This document shows positions 1-6,711 of a stretch of DNA of 13,078 nucleotides, piece after piece. Origin of the DNA: an uncultured Clostridia bacterium. Lineage in GTDB: Bacteria > Bacillota > Clostridia > Christensenellales > Borkfalkiaceae. The number at the start of each line of letters is the position of its first letter. The first letter of the stretch is position 1. The notes below the pieces were generated by a model. It worked only from the letters and a program-made list of their open reading frames with translations. It was not told the DNA's origin and ran no database searches. The position numbers and the translations under genes were made by a program. The stretch is taken from assembly GCA_934249265.1 (NCBI GenBank), contig CAKQKQ010000055.1, forward strand, positions 1 to 13,078, given 5' to 3'.

Positions 1-80
1 GAATAGGTTTGTATTTCGTGTTTAAAAAGGTGCTTGAAAAAAGGCAAAAAGAACTTAAAGCGCAAGCCGAAAACAATTAA
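1..80 (+). CDS. C-terminal tail of an unidentified upstream gene (5' partial)
   Basis: The frame beginning at base 3 is open and ends with TAA at 78-80. The visible residues read IGLYFVFKKVLEKRQKELKA followed by QAENN: a short hydrophobic stretch and then a strongly charged tail, as at the cytoplasmic end of a membrane protein. The other two plus-strand frames stop within the first 25 bases. The gap to pncB is about 100 bases, so it could be in the same transcript. Too little is left to name it. Confidence 0.5.
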   Translation, partial: IGLYFVFKKVLEKRQKELKAQAENN

Positions 81-91
81 AAATAAAAAAC

Positions 92-144
92 ACTCAACTT
101 AAAGCGTCGGCGATTTTGCCGCGTTTAAGCGATACGTATTGAGT
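92..144 (+). promoter_or_regulatory. Long imperfect stem-loop upstream of pncB
   Basis: Nested inverted repeats are visible. ACTCAA (92-97) pairs with TTGAGT (139-144), CTTAAA (98-103) with TTTAAG (124-129), CG (105-106) with CG (122-123), and CGGC (108-111) with GCCG (118-121), leaving a GATTTT loop. No run of T follows, so it is a poor intrinsic terminator. It lies 40 bases before the pncB start and could be a leader structure, an operator, or a copy of the intergenic element seen elsewhere in the window. It does not match any NAD riboswitch I can recall. The structure is seen; a regulatory role is only a guess. Confidence 0.4.
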
Positions 145-183
145 AAAAACGACATAAAAAACAAAAATTAGAGGCATTTACAT

Positions 184-1626
184 ATGGAAAAAAGAAATTT
201 GACTTTATTGACCGATTTATATCAACTTACAATGATGAACGGTTATTATCTTGAAGGTAAAGGCGACCAAACGGCAGTGTTCGACGTGTTTTTTCGCCAA
301 AACGAAATAATCACTTATTCGGTGTTTGCGGGACTTGAGCAAGCGATCGATTACGTCGTTAATTTAAAATTCGGAAAAGAAGAAATAGATTATTTAGACA
401 GTTTGAATTTGTTTGATAAAGGCTTTTTAAAATATCTTTCCGAGTTTCGTTTTACTGGCGATATTTATTCCGTTCCCGAGGGGACTGTCGTGTTCCCTGG
501 AGAGCCTATATTGACGGTAAAAGCCCCCGTTATCGAGGCGCAACTTGTTGAAACGGCTATTTTAAACATTATAAATCACCAAACGCTCATCGCGTCGAAA
601 GCGGCTAAAATTTGTTATGCCGCGGGCAGCGGAAAAAGCGTAATGGAATTCGGTTTGCGTAGGGCGCAAGGTCCTGATGCGGGTATTTACGGCGCAAGGG
701 CGGCGATTATAGGCGGTTGCGGCTCGACCTCAAACGTGCTTGCGGGACAAATGTTCGACGTAAAAGTTTCGGGTACTCACGCGCACAGTTGGGTAATGAA
801 TTTCCCCACCGAACTCGACGCATTCCGCGCATACGCAAGGGTTTATCCCGACGCGACGATGCTTCTTGTAGACACTTACGACACGCTTAAAAGCGGCGTG
901 CCCAACGCAATTAAAGTGTTTGACGAATTAAAGGCGCAAGGACACAAACCCATAGGCATAAGGCTCGATTCGGGCGACCTTGCATATTTGACCAAAAAGG
1001 CGAGAAAGATGCTTGACGACGCGGGTTATAAGGACGCGATAATTTGCGCTTCGGGCGACCTCGACGAAAAACTTATTTCTTCGCTTATTCACCAAGGCGC
1101 AAAAATCGACAGTTGGGGTGTGGGTACAAAACTCATTACAAGCGCGGACATGCCTGCGCTCGGCGGTGTTTACAAACTTGCCGCCGTGTATGAAGACGGT
1201 AAAGAAATACCCAAAATCAAGGTGTCCGACAATTCCGCAAAAATCACTAATCCGGGGTTTAAAACCATTTACAGAATATACGATAAAGAGACGGGCAAAG
1301 CCGAAGCCGACTTAATCGCTTTAAGAAACGAAACGATAGACGATAGCAAACCGCTCACTATATTCCACCCGCTTGAAACGTGGAAAAAAACCACGTTTAC
1401 GCAATACGTTATGCGTGAAATTGTCATTTCCGTGGTTAAAAACGGCAAACTTGTATATAAATTCCCGCAACTTAAAGAAGTCGCTAAATACTGCGATAAA
1501 GAACTTTCTACTTTCTGGGACGAATACAGAAGACTCGACCAGCCGCACATTTACAAGGTTGACCTTTCGCAAGAATTATACGATTTAAAGACGGGAATGC
1601 TTGAAAAAATAAGAAGGGGCGAATAA
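184..1626 (+). CDS. pncB: Nicotinate phosphoribosyltransferase
   Basis: Cytoplasmic enzyme of the Preiss-Handler NAD salvage pathway. It joins nicotinate and PRPP to give nicotinate mononucleotide, with ATP hydrolysis in this family. The 480 residues match the bacterial family along the whole length: N-terminal NLTLLTDLYQLTMMNGYY (5-22), the VMEFGLRRAQGPDA block (153-166), GTHAHSW (197-203) around the conserved active-site histidine, and the later blocks VDTYDTLKSGVPNA, RLDSGDL and WGVGTKL. The ATG at 184 has GAGG at 171-174, nine bases upstream, and the protein starts where the family does. The stop overlaps the next start (TAATG at 1624-1628), so it is translationally coupled to the coiled-coil gene and lspA. 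No truncation is seen. Confidence 0.96.
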   Translation: MEKRNLTLLTDLYQLTMMNGYYLEGKGDQTAVFDVFFRQNEIITYSVFAGLEQAIDYVVNLKFGKEEIDYLDSLNLFDKGFLKYLSEFRFTGDIYSVPEGTVVFPGEPILTVKAPVIEAQLVETAILNIINHQTLIASKAAKICYAAGSGKSVMEFGLRRAQGPDAGIYGARAAIIGGCGSTSNVLAGQMFDVKVSGTHAHSWVMNFPTELDAFRAYARVYPDATMLLVDTYDTLKSGVPNAIKVFDELKAQGHKPIGIRLDSGDLAYLTKKARKMLDDAGYKDAIICASGDLDEKLISSLIHQGAKIDSWGVGTKLITSADMPALGGVYKLAAVYEDGKEIPKIKVSDNSAKITNPGFKTIYRIYDKETGKAEADLIALRNETIDDSKPLTIFHPLETWKKTTFTQYVMREIVISVVKNGKLVYKFPQLKEVAKYCDKELSTFWDEYRRLDQPHIYKVDLSQELYDLKTGMLEKIRRGE

Positions 1627-2198
1627 TGTTTTTTTCCAAAAAAAAGCAGCAGCAACTCGAAAAACAGATAAGCGACGCCGATAATCTTTTGCGTTTGCAA
1701 AAAGAACGTATAGAAGAACTTGAAAACGAAAACGCCAAACTTAAAAGTCAAAACGAAAAATACAAAGCGGAACGAGACGACGTGACGTTAGCCCTTATAA
1801 AGGCGCAAAAAAAATCTCGCGAAATGATAGGCGAGACCAACGAAGAGTATTTTTTGGAGATTAAACGGCTTAAAATGTTTTCGGCAAAATGGGAAAACTT
1901 TTTCAAAGGGCAAATTTTGACGAAGATGGGCGAAGAATACGTGAACAAAATCGACGACGTGGTAAAAGAAATCAACGAGATAATCGATTGCGACGTTGTC
2001 GGCGGCAGAGGAATTTCAAGCAAGGAAAAAGTCGAAAAAATAAGAGATCTTATAGATAAAAGCAGAGCAAAACAAGGCGTATACGGAGAGTATTCCGTAT
2101 CGGAGTCGGGTTTGGATTTAAACGAGGTAATCAACCCCACGGGCGATCTCGATTTGTTTGAATTGTGTAAAGAACTCGGCGTAACGGAGGATAATTAA
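1626..2198 (+). CDS. DivIVA-like coiled-coil protein (putative cell-division/polarity factor)
   Basis: 190 residues, no signal peptide or membrane segment. Residues about 4-60 are highly charged with heptad-like spacing and should form a coiled coil. The segment TLALIKAQKKSREMIGE (about 54-70) resembles the block after the first coiled coil of DivIVA proteins, where AL, AQ and a small-residue helix recur. A further helical part follows (KRLKMFSAKWENFFKGQ), then a low-complexity acidic C-terminus. The N-terminal membrane-binding domain of classic DivIVA is absent. The start is fixed by the TAATG overlap with pncB and an AAGGGG ribosome site, and the gene overlaps lspA in the same way. DivIVA-family genes are often near lspA in Bacillota, which supports the family link. 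Function is inferred; it could be another coiled-coil scaffold protein. Confidence 0.6.
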   Translation: MFFSKKKQQQLEKQISDADNLLRLQKERIEELENENAKLKSQNEKYKAERDDVTLALIKAQKKSREMIGETNEEYFLEIKRLKMFSAKWENFFKGQILTKMGEEYVNKIDDVVKEINEIIDCDVVGGRGISSKEKVEKIRDLIDKSRAKQGVYGEYSVSESGLDLNEVINPTGDLDLFELCKELGVTEDN

Positions 2199-2737
2199 TG
2201 GTTTATATAATTTTAATAGTGATATCGTTTTTGCTTGACCAACTCACAAAAGCGTATTACTACAGAGTTTACGACCAGTCGATAGTTAAGGGGTTTTTGT
2301 CCTTTAATTATATAGAAAACGACGGCGCGGCGTACGGTATGCTCGGCGATTTCAAGTACGCACAGTTGTTGTTTGCTATATTAACGGTTGTGTTTTTAAT
2401 CGCGTTGTTTTTCTTTTACGCGTTTACCAAGAAAAAATCGAAGTGGCTACATACTTCGCTCGCTTTCGTGGTGGGCGGAACGCTTGGCAATTTCGTGGAC
2501 AGAATTTCGTTTTCATACGTAAGAGACTTTTTACAAGTGAGAAATCCGTTCAATTTAGGATTTTTCAATTTTATGAATTTTACTTGCAACGTAGCCGACA
2601 TTTTCTTGTGCGTGGGCGCGGCAATGCTTGTAATTTATATATTGTTTATGGACGCCGACGCATTGTTTAGAAAGAAACAAAAACCCGAAGATTTGCAAAA
2701 CGCCGATAAAACGCTTGACGAACCCGCCGCTAAATAG
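2198..2737 (+). CDS. lspA: Lipoprotein signal peptidase II
   Basis: Aspartyl protease of the cytoplasmic membrane that removes signal peptides from lipid-modified prolipoproteins. The 179 residues show four hydrophobic segments (about 2-18, 54-76, 84-97, 132-151). Conserved blocks are DQLTK (14-18), NYIENDGAAYG (37-47), GNFVDRISFSYVRDF (97-111) and NVAD (131-134). Asp110 and Asp134 fit the two catalytic aspartates of the family. The C-terminal 28 residues are a charged cytoplasmic tail, slightly longer than usual. GGAGG at 2186-2190 lies seven bases before the ATG, and the start overlaps the upstream stop (TAATG). It is the last gene of the pncB operon; no clear intrinsic terminator follows. 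lspA next to an rluD-like gene and pyr genes is also the arrangement in Bacillus subtilis. Confidence 0.97.
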   Translation: MVYIILIVISFLLDQLTKAYYYRVYDQSIVKGFLSFNYIENDGAAYGMLGDFKYAQLLFAILTVVFLIALFFFYAFTKKKSKWLHTSLAFVVGGTLGNFVDRISFSYVRDFLQVRNPFNLGFFNFMNFTCNVADIFLCVGAAMLVIYILFMDADALFRKKQKPEDLQNADKTLDEPAAK

Positions 2738-2744
2738 GTTAATT

Positions 2745-2867
2745 AAAAGCAAAATCGCCGATTAATGCGGTAAGTAACTTGGGAAAAGCAAAATCGCCGA
2801 TTAATTAGTAAGGTAGCGGCTCGGTAAAAGCGAACAAAAGCAGATAATTGCGTATGGCTCGGTAAAA
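2745..2867 (+). repeat. Degenerate 38-39 bp tandem repeats in the lspA-rluD spacer
   Basis: A 22-base word is exactly repeated at 2745-2766 and 2784-2805, 39 bases apart (core GCAAAATCGCCGATTAAT). The word GGCTCGGTAAAA is repeated at 2818-2829 and 2856-2867, 38 bases apart. Read together, bases 2745-2867 are about three decaying copies of one 38-39 bp unit beginning AAAAGC. There is no open frame or T-tract. The reverse complement of the core, TCGGCGATTTTGC, recurs upstream of pncB at 107-119. Confidence 0.65.
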
Positions 2868-2878
2868 CAGCAAACTGT

Positions 2879-2907
2879 TCGACAAAGCAGCGAATAAATC
2901 GGATAAT
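2879..2907 (+). promoter_or_regulatory. Candidate sigma-A promoter for rluD
   Basis: TCGACA (2879-2884) and GATAAT (2902-2907) are separated by 17 bases, close to the TTGACA and TATAAT consensus. Transcription would start near 2914 and give a leader of about 87 bases. The match is moderate and the surrounding DNA is A-rich, so chance is possible. Confidence 0.35.
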
Positions 2908-3000
2908 TGTGAAAAATCTGCAAATCGGCAACAGCGAAATAAATCGACAATGGAAAAACCGTATGTTTGACAAATTCGGCGCAAATAAAGAGAAACTTAT

Positions 3001-3903
3001 ATGGAAAAATTGGTTATAGAAGCGGAATACGGCGGCGAAAGACTCGACGTATACGTTGCAAACAACACCGAATTTACCCGTTCGAGGATAAAAAAACTCG
3101 CCGACGACGGTAAAATCACGATAGACGGTGCGCCCGTAAAGGCAAAAAGAGAGATTAAAGAGGGCGAAATTATACAAATCGAAGTGCCCGACCCGATAGA
3201 ACTCGACGTAAAGGCGGAAGATTTGCCCATCGATATTATTTATCAAGACGACGACGTTGCCGTGATAAACAAGGCACAAGGCATGACGGTGCATGCCGGC
3301 AACGGTGTGCATGGCGGCACGCTTGTAAATGCTTTGCTTTTTCATCTCGATTCGTTGAGCGGCATAAACGGGGTGATACGCCCCGGCATCGTGCATAGGA
3401 TAGACAAAGACACTTCGGGACTGCTCGTCGTTGCGAAAAACGACAAAGCGCACGTAAACCTCGCCAAGCAAATTGCCGAAAAGACTTGCAAAAGGACTTA
3501 TTGGGCATTGCTCGAGGGTAATTTAGATACCGACGAGGGCAAAGTAGAGACGTATTTAGACAGAGATAAAAAGGACAGGACGAAATACGCCGTAAGTTCT
3601 TCGGGTAGATACGCCTTGACTTATTATAAGGTAATTCAGAGATACGAGGGTTATACCTTGTGCGAGTTTAACTTGACTACGGGCAGAACTCATCAAATAA
3701 GGGTGCACGCAAAATATTTGGGTCACCCGATAGTAGGCGACCCAGTTTACGGATACAAGAAAAACAAATTCGGCTTAAACGGGCAGTTGTTGCATGCGAT
3801 AAGGCTACAATTTACTCATCCGACCACGGGAGAGGTAATGACGTTTGACGCGCCGCTTCCAGATTATTTTGAAAAAGTGTTAAAAAGTCTTAAAAAACAG
3901 TAG
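3001..3903 (+). CDS. rluD: RluA/RluD-family ribosomal large-subunit pseudouridine synthase
   Basis: Converts specific uridines of 23S rRNA to pseudouridine; the exact target cannot be read from sequence. The 300 residues show an N-terminal S4 RNA-binding domain (about 13-60, with GERLDVYVA and SRIKKLADDGKITIDG) and then the catalytic domain. The block GIVHRIDKDTSGLLVVAK (129-146) holds the catalytic aspartate (Asp135 in HRID), and FNLTTGRTHQIRVH and LGHPIVGDPVYG follow. Length is normal. The ribosome site is weak (AAAGAGA before the ATG), but the protein starts where the family does. It matches B. subtilis ylyB in both family and place, between lspA and the pyrimidine genes. The symbol is used at family level. 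The stop codon TAG overlaps the -35 box of the uracil permease promoter. Confidence 0.93.
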   Translation: MEKLVIEAEYGGERLDVYVANNTEFTRSRIKKLADDGKITIDGAPVKAKREIKEGEIIQIEVPDPIELDVKAEDLPIDIIYQDDDVAVINKAQGMTVHAGNGVHGGTLVNALLFHLDSLSGINGVIRPGIVHRIDKDTSGLLVVAKNDKAHVNLAKQIAEKTCKRTYWALLEGNLDTDEGKVETYLDRDKKDRTKYAVSSSGRYALTYYKVIQRYEGYTLCEFNLTTGRTHQIRVHAKYLGHPIVGDPVYGYKKNKFGLNGQLLHAIRLQFTHPTTGEVMTFDAPLPDYFEKVLKSLKKQ

Positions 3904-3929
3904 ACAAAAGCAAAATCATTTGATATAAT
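3901..3929 (+). promoter_or_regulatory. Promoter of the uracil permease gene
   Basis: TAGACA (3901-3906), a 17-base spacer and TATAAT (3924-3929) preceded by TG one base upstream (extended -10). One mismatch from the sigma-A consensus. The -35 box overlaps the stop codon of the rluD-like gene. Transcription is expected to start near 3936, giving a leader of roughly 300 bases that contains the PyrR attenuator. A small hairpin (AACGGA 3940-3945 with TCCGTT 3954-3959) sits at the very 5' end of this leader. Confidence 0.8.
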
Positions 3930-3960
3930 ACAACAAACAAACGGAGATGCGTTTCCGTTT

Positions 3961-4064
3961 AGTCTTTAATTCGGTACAGAGAGACCGACAAGATATTAAT
4001 TATAAGTGTAAAATAATACCGTAATTCTATGTCCTTGTCGTACTCTGCGGCAAGGCGTTTTTTT
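3961..4064 (+). promoter_or_regulatory. PyrR-binding RNA attenuator (binding hairpin plus antiterminator)
   Basis: The PyrR anti-antiterminator hairpin is clear. CTT (3964-3966) pairs with AAG (3990-3992) and TCGGT (3971-3975) with ACCGA (3984-3988), around the loop ACAGAGAG that carries the conserved AGAGAG core. A competing antiterminator can form: CGACAAG (3986-3992) with CTTGTCG (4034-4040), and CAGAG (3977-3981) with CTCTG (4043-4047). The antiterminator uses the 5' arm of the terminator at 4033-4055. Known logic of the family: PyrR with UMP holds the first hairpin, the terminator forms and transcription stops; when pyrimidines are scarce the antiterminator forms and the permease is made. 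Confidence 0.92.
4033..4064 (+). terminator. Regulated intrinsic terminator of the PyrR attenuator
   Basis: CCTTGTCG (4033-4040) pairs with CGGCAAGG (4048-4055), an 8 bp stem with one G-T pair around the loop TACTCTG, followed by CG and seven T (4058-4064). It lies about 170 bases before the permease start and is mutually exclusive with the antiterminator that shares bases 4034-4040. Confidence 0.9.
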
Positions 4065-4232
4065 ATGCCTTGGTCGAGAGTATTTAGTGTATTTGCTTAA
4101 ACGCCGCCAAATAAAAAGCGGCAAAACGCTGAAAAACGTTTGCAAATCGCAACGGTTTAAAACAAAGCGATTAAAGCGAAAAATGCAGCCGAATTAACTT
4201 ACGAGCGAAAAAAAATAAAGGAGATATAAAAA

Positions 4233-5759
4233 ATGAAACTGTTTTACGGAATTAACGACAAACCCAAATTCAAGCAAAACTTAGTATTCGCCTTTCAACA
4301 AATGATCGCCATCATGGCGGCAACCTTGCTTGTTCCCATTCTTATCAGCGGAACGGCAATCTCGTTTACCGTTGGAGAAGTTAAGTATGTGTCTTACTTG
4401 ACTTGCGACCCTGCGGCGGCGTTTTTCGGAGCGGGCGCGGGTACGCTGGTTTACTTGCTGTTTACTAAGTTTAAAAGTCCTGTTTTCCTCGGATCTTCGT
4501 TCACTTTCCTCGGCGCGCTTTGCGCTACGGCAACAAGCAACTTTGGTTATTGGGGCTTGATCGTAGGCGTTGCGTTTGCGGGACTTGTGTACGTTGTAAT
4601 TGCTTTGATTATAAAGTTTGTGGGTTCGGCATGGATTAAAAAACTCCTTCCGCACGTAATTATCGGACCTATCCTTGCGATAATCGGTCTTTCGCTTTCC
4701 GGAACGGCAGGCGGCTGGATGATGAAAAACGGCGGCAACACCTACAACCTTTGGTACGTTTTCGTAGGATTGTTTACGTTTGTGATGATAGTTCTTGCAT
4801 CGGTAAAAGGTAAGGGCATGGCAAAACTTATACCGTTTATCATCGGTATAGGTGCGGGTCTTGTTTTGGCTATCGTCATCACTTGCTTCGGATACATAAA
4901 CGACAGCGCGTTCTGTCAAGGTATGAGAATTGTAAATTTCGACCCCATTAAAAACTGCTTTAAACCCCTTAGATTCCAAAGTTTCTTCGACTATCCCAAG
5001 TTTACATTTTTAAAAGCATTGCAAACTAAAGGTCTTGAATATCATGCGGTTGACGCTAACGGAAACTTAATCGAGGGTATGGCTACGATTACGAGAGATT
5101 TCGTCTTCGACGGAGCGGCTGTAGGCAAACTTGCGGTTTTGTTTATCCCCATCGCGGTTGTAGAACTTGCTCAACACATTTCCGACCACGAAAACCTTTC
5201 CAGCATCGTTGAAAAAGACCTTCTTGAAAATCCCGGTCTTCACAACACGCTTCTCGGCGACGGCGTTGGTTCTATGGTTGGCGCGTTCTTCGGCGGTTGC
5301 GCAAACACCACTTACGGCGAATCGATAAGTTGCGTTGCGCTTTCTAAAAACGCTTCCACAAGAACAATACTTACCACGGCGATTATGTGTATGGTTGTAT
5401 CGTTTGTATCTCCTTTCGTTGCGATAATCAACATGCTTCCCAAGTGCGTAATCGGCGGCGCTTGCATAGCAATGTACGGTTTCATTTCGGTCAGCGGTCT
5501 TCAAATGCTTAAAGACGTAGACCTTTCCGACAATAGAAACCTTTATCCCGTTGCGGCAATACTCGTAATAGGTATCGGCGGAGTTACGCTTAACTTCGGA
5601 ACAAACAAACTCACGGGCGACCCGCTTATTCAAATCACTTCGCTTGCTTTGGCAATGATAGTGGGTATTATCGTCAACGCAATTACTCACTCGGGTAAAA
5701 ACGAGAAAAGCGATGCTCCCGAAGTAATGACGGAAGAAACGCTTAAAGAAGATTTTTAA
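4233..5759 (+). CDS. uraA: Uracil permease, NCS2 family
   Basis: Membrane transporter that brings uracil in, probably with protons. The sequence has many hydrophobic segments over residues about 15-485, SPVFLGSSFTFLGAL (82-96) matching the first substrate motif, and NTTYGE (358-363), the uracil-permease signature with Glu363 equal to the substrate-binding Glu290 of E. coli UraA. The other substrate glutamate (Glu241 in UraA, in AEH) appears as Gln314 in ELAQHISDH. At 508 residues it is longer than UraA or B. subtilis PyrP (about 430). The extra length lies mainly around 261-294, a hydrophilic loop before the helix with Gln314, and in a charged C-terminal tail. AAGGAG at 4218-4223 supports the ATG. 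It is controlled by the upstream PyrR attenuator. Specificity for uracil is inferred from the NTTYGE motif and this control. Confidence 0.93.
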   Translation: MKLFYGINDKPKFKQNLVFAFQQMIAIMAATLLVPILISGTAISFTVGEVKYVSYLTCDPAAAFFGAGAGTLVYLLFTKFKSPVFLGSSFTFLGALCATATSNFGYWGLIVGVAFAGLVYVVIALIIKFVGSAWIKKLLPHVIIGPILAIIGLSLSGTAGGWMMKNGGNTYNLWYVFVGLFTFVMIVLASVKGKGMAKLIPFIIGIGAGLVLAIVITCFGYINDSAFCQGMRIVNFDPIKNCFKPLRFQSFFDYPKFTFLKALQTKGLEYHAVDANGNLIEGMATITRDFVFDGAAVGKLAVLFIPIAVVELAQHISDHENLSSIVEKDLLENPGLHNTLLGDGVGSMVGAFFGGCANTTYGESISCVALSKNASTRTILTTAIMCMVVSFVSPFVAIINMLPKCVIGGACIAMYGFISVSGLQMLKDVDLSDNRNLYPVAAILVIGIGGVTLNFGTNKLTGDPLIQITSLALAMIVGIIVNAITHSGKNEKSDAPEVMTEETLKEDF

Positions 5760-5774
5760 TAAAATTTAAACAAA

Positions 5775-5804
5775 AATCCGACGCGTGTATAGGCGCGTCG
5801 GATT
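5775..5804. terminator. Bidirectional intrinsic terminator between uraA and pyrR
   Basis: An 11 bp perfect stem, AATCCGACGCG (5775-5785) with CGCGTCGGATT (5794-5804), encloses an 8-base loop. Read on the minus strand it is followed by TTTTTG and further T-rich DNA, so it is a strong end for leftward pyrR transcription. Read on the plus strand the tail is AT-rich but has few consecutive T. It lies 15 bases after the permease stop and 370 bases beyond the pyrR stop, so it can serve both convergent genes. Confidence 0.8.
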
Positions 5805-5805
5805 A

Positions 5806-6177
5806 ATTATAAATAAACGATTTTAATTGAGTGATAAAACGTAAATTGTTACGTTTACGCAATACGTATTGCGTAAAAACAGCCTTTTTACGAATGTAAA
5901 ATGGTAGATTTTAAAGTGTGTGGCAGTAAAAATTACGTATTGAACGGAAATGTAATGGCAATTAAATTTAACCGCCAAGCAAAAAATGAGTAATAATTAG
6001 ATAAGTCAACGAGTAAAAACAAACCGCGGTAAAATAACGGAAAACAAAGGGCAATTAAAAAGCAAAAGAAAAACGCAAAAAGCGAAAAATAAAATGCGGA
6101 AAGCGTTTAATAAATCATAATAAACGCCGTCCGCAAAACTTGTAAATTTTAAATTAAATTTAATTTAAAGTAATAAA
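5806..6177. other. Intergenic region with palindromes, no convincing gene
   Basis: About 370 bases between the shared terminator and the pyrR stop. It contains a perfect 8 bp hairpin (AAACGTAA 5837-5844 with TTACGTTT 5849-5856), an overlapping perfect 24 bp palindrome (5854-5877, centre ATACGTAT), a degenerate TACGTATTG half-site near 5934-5942, and a perfect 22 bp A/T-only palindrome (6148-6169). The rest is A-rich with repeated AAGCAAAA and AAAGCG words. A 30-codon open frame at 5901-5993 has no ribosome site and is not called. Confidence 0.55.
5854..5877. repeat. Perfect 24 bp palindrome, related to the pncB upstream sequence
   Basis: The left half TTTACGCAATAC is exactly mirrored by GTATTGCGTAAA with no loop. 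An imperfect copy, differing at three positions, lies at 124-147 upstream of pncB, and both copies continue with AAC. A loop-free palindrome fits a DNA-binding site or a small palindromic repeat better than a terminator. Confidence 0.6.
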
Positions 6178-6705
6178 TTATTTTTCGTAAATGCAAACCG
6201 AAGTTTCGCCGTCGGTTTCTTGCAGTTTTACCGAAATTTCTTCGCGAGTGGAAGTGGGTACGTTTTTACCTACGAAGTCCGCGCGGATAGGCAATTCTCG
6301 ATGACCTCTGTCAACAAGCACGGCGAGGCGAATGGTGGACGCTCTTCCGCTTTCAAGCACAGCCTCGATAGCGGCGCGGGTCGTTCTACCCGTAAACAAA
6401 ACGTCATCTACAAGTATTACGTCTTTATCTTCAACGGGGCAGGAAATGCCCGCGGATTTGACTTTTACGCCTTGTTTTCTATCGTCGCGGTAATGTGTGA
6501 TATCGAGTTGGCAAACGGGTATATCCACGTTTGAAGATGCCAAAATATTGTTTTTTATGGTTTCGGCGAGCGGAACGCCCCTCGTTTTTATGCCTATAAG
6601 CACGATATTTTTAAGGTCGTCGCTTTGTTCTATAATTTCAAAAGAAATTCTTGTTAAGGCGCGTTTTACCGCTAATCCGTCCATTATTGTCGCTTTAAAT
6701 TTCAT
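6178..6705 (-). CDS. pyrR: PyrR: pyrimidine attenuation regulator / uracil phosphoribosyltransferase
   Basis: UMP-sensing RNA-binding protein that promotes transcription termination at pyr attenuators; many members also have uracil phosphoribosyltransferase activity. The 175 residues align end to end with B. subtilis PyrR: KATIMDGLAVKRALTRI (4-20), VLIGIKTRGVPLA (35-47), DITHYRDD (68-75), the PRPP-binding motif VILVDDVLFTGRT (96-108), and DRGHRELPIRADFVGKNVPTS (132-152). The ATG at 6705 matches the family start, yet no ribosome site precedes it and the promoter's -10 box ends only six bases upstream, so the mRNA is probably leaderless. Its likely target in this window is the attenuator before uraA. 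In B. subtilis pyrR precedes the permease on the same strand; here it is downstream and inverted, with no attenuator of its own. Confidence 0.96.
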   Translation of the reverse strand: MKFKATIMDGLAVKRALTRISFEIIEQSDDLKNIVLIGIKTRGVPLAETIKNNILASSNVDIPVCQLDITHYRDDRKQGVKVKSAGISCPVEDKDVILVDDVLFTGRTTRAAIEAVLESGRASTIRLAVLVDRGHRELPIRADFVGKNVPTSTREEISVKLQETDGETSVCIYEK

Positions 6706-6711
6706 AAGTCG

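Noticed and set aside
2745..2867. A CRISPR array
   Set aside because: The repeats are degenerate, only two to three copies occur, the period has no unique spacers, and no cas gene is near.
2743..3471. A 242-codon minus-strand open frame over the lspA-rluD spacer and the start of the rluD-like gene
   Set aside because: It is antisense to a well-conserved gene, has a Phe/Tyr/Arg-rich composition typical of reversed coding DNA, and shows no recognisable domain.
4281..5690. Two long minus-strand open frames (232 and 207 codons) across the uracil permease gene
   Set aside because: They are shadows of the permease codons, rich in Arg, Lys and Tyr with no domain, and the plus strand encodes a clear family member.
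5901..5993. A 30-residue plus-strand open frame starting MVDFKVCGSKNYVL
   Set aside because: No ribosome site is present, part of it is the TACGTATTG repeat word, and the length is within chance for A-rich DNA.
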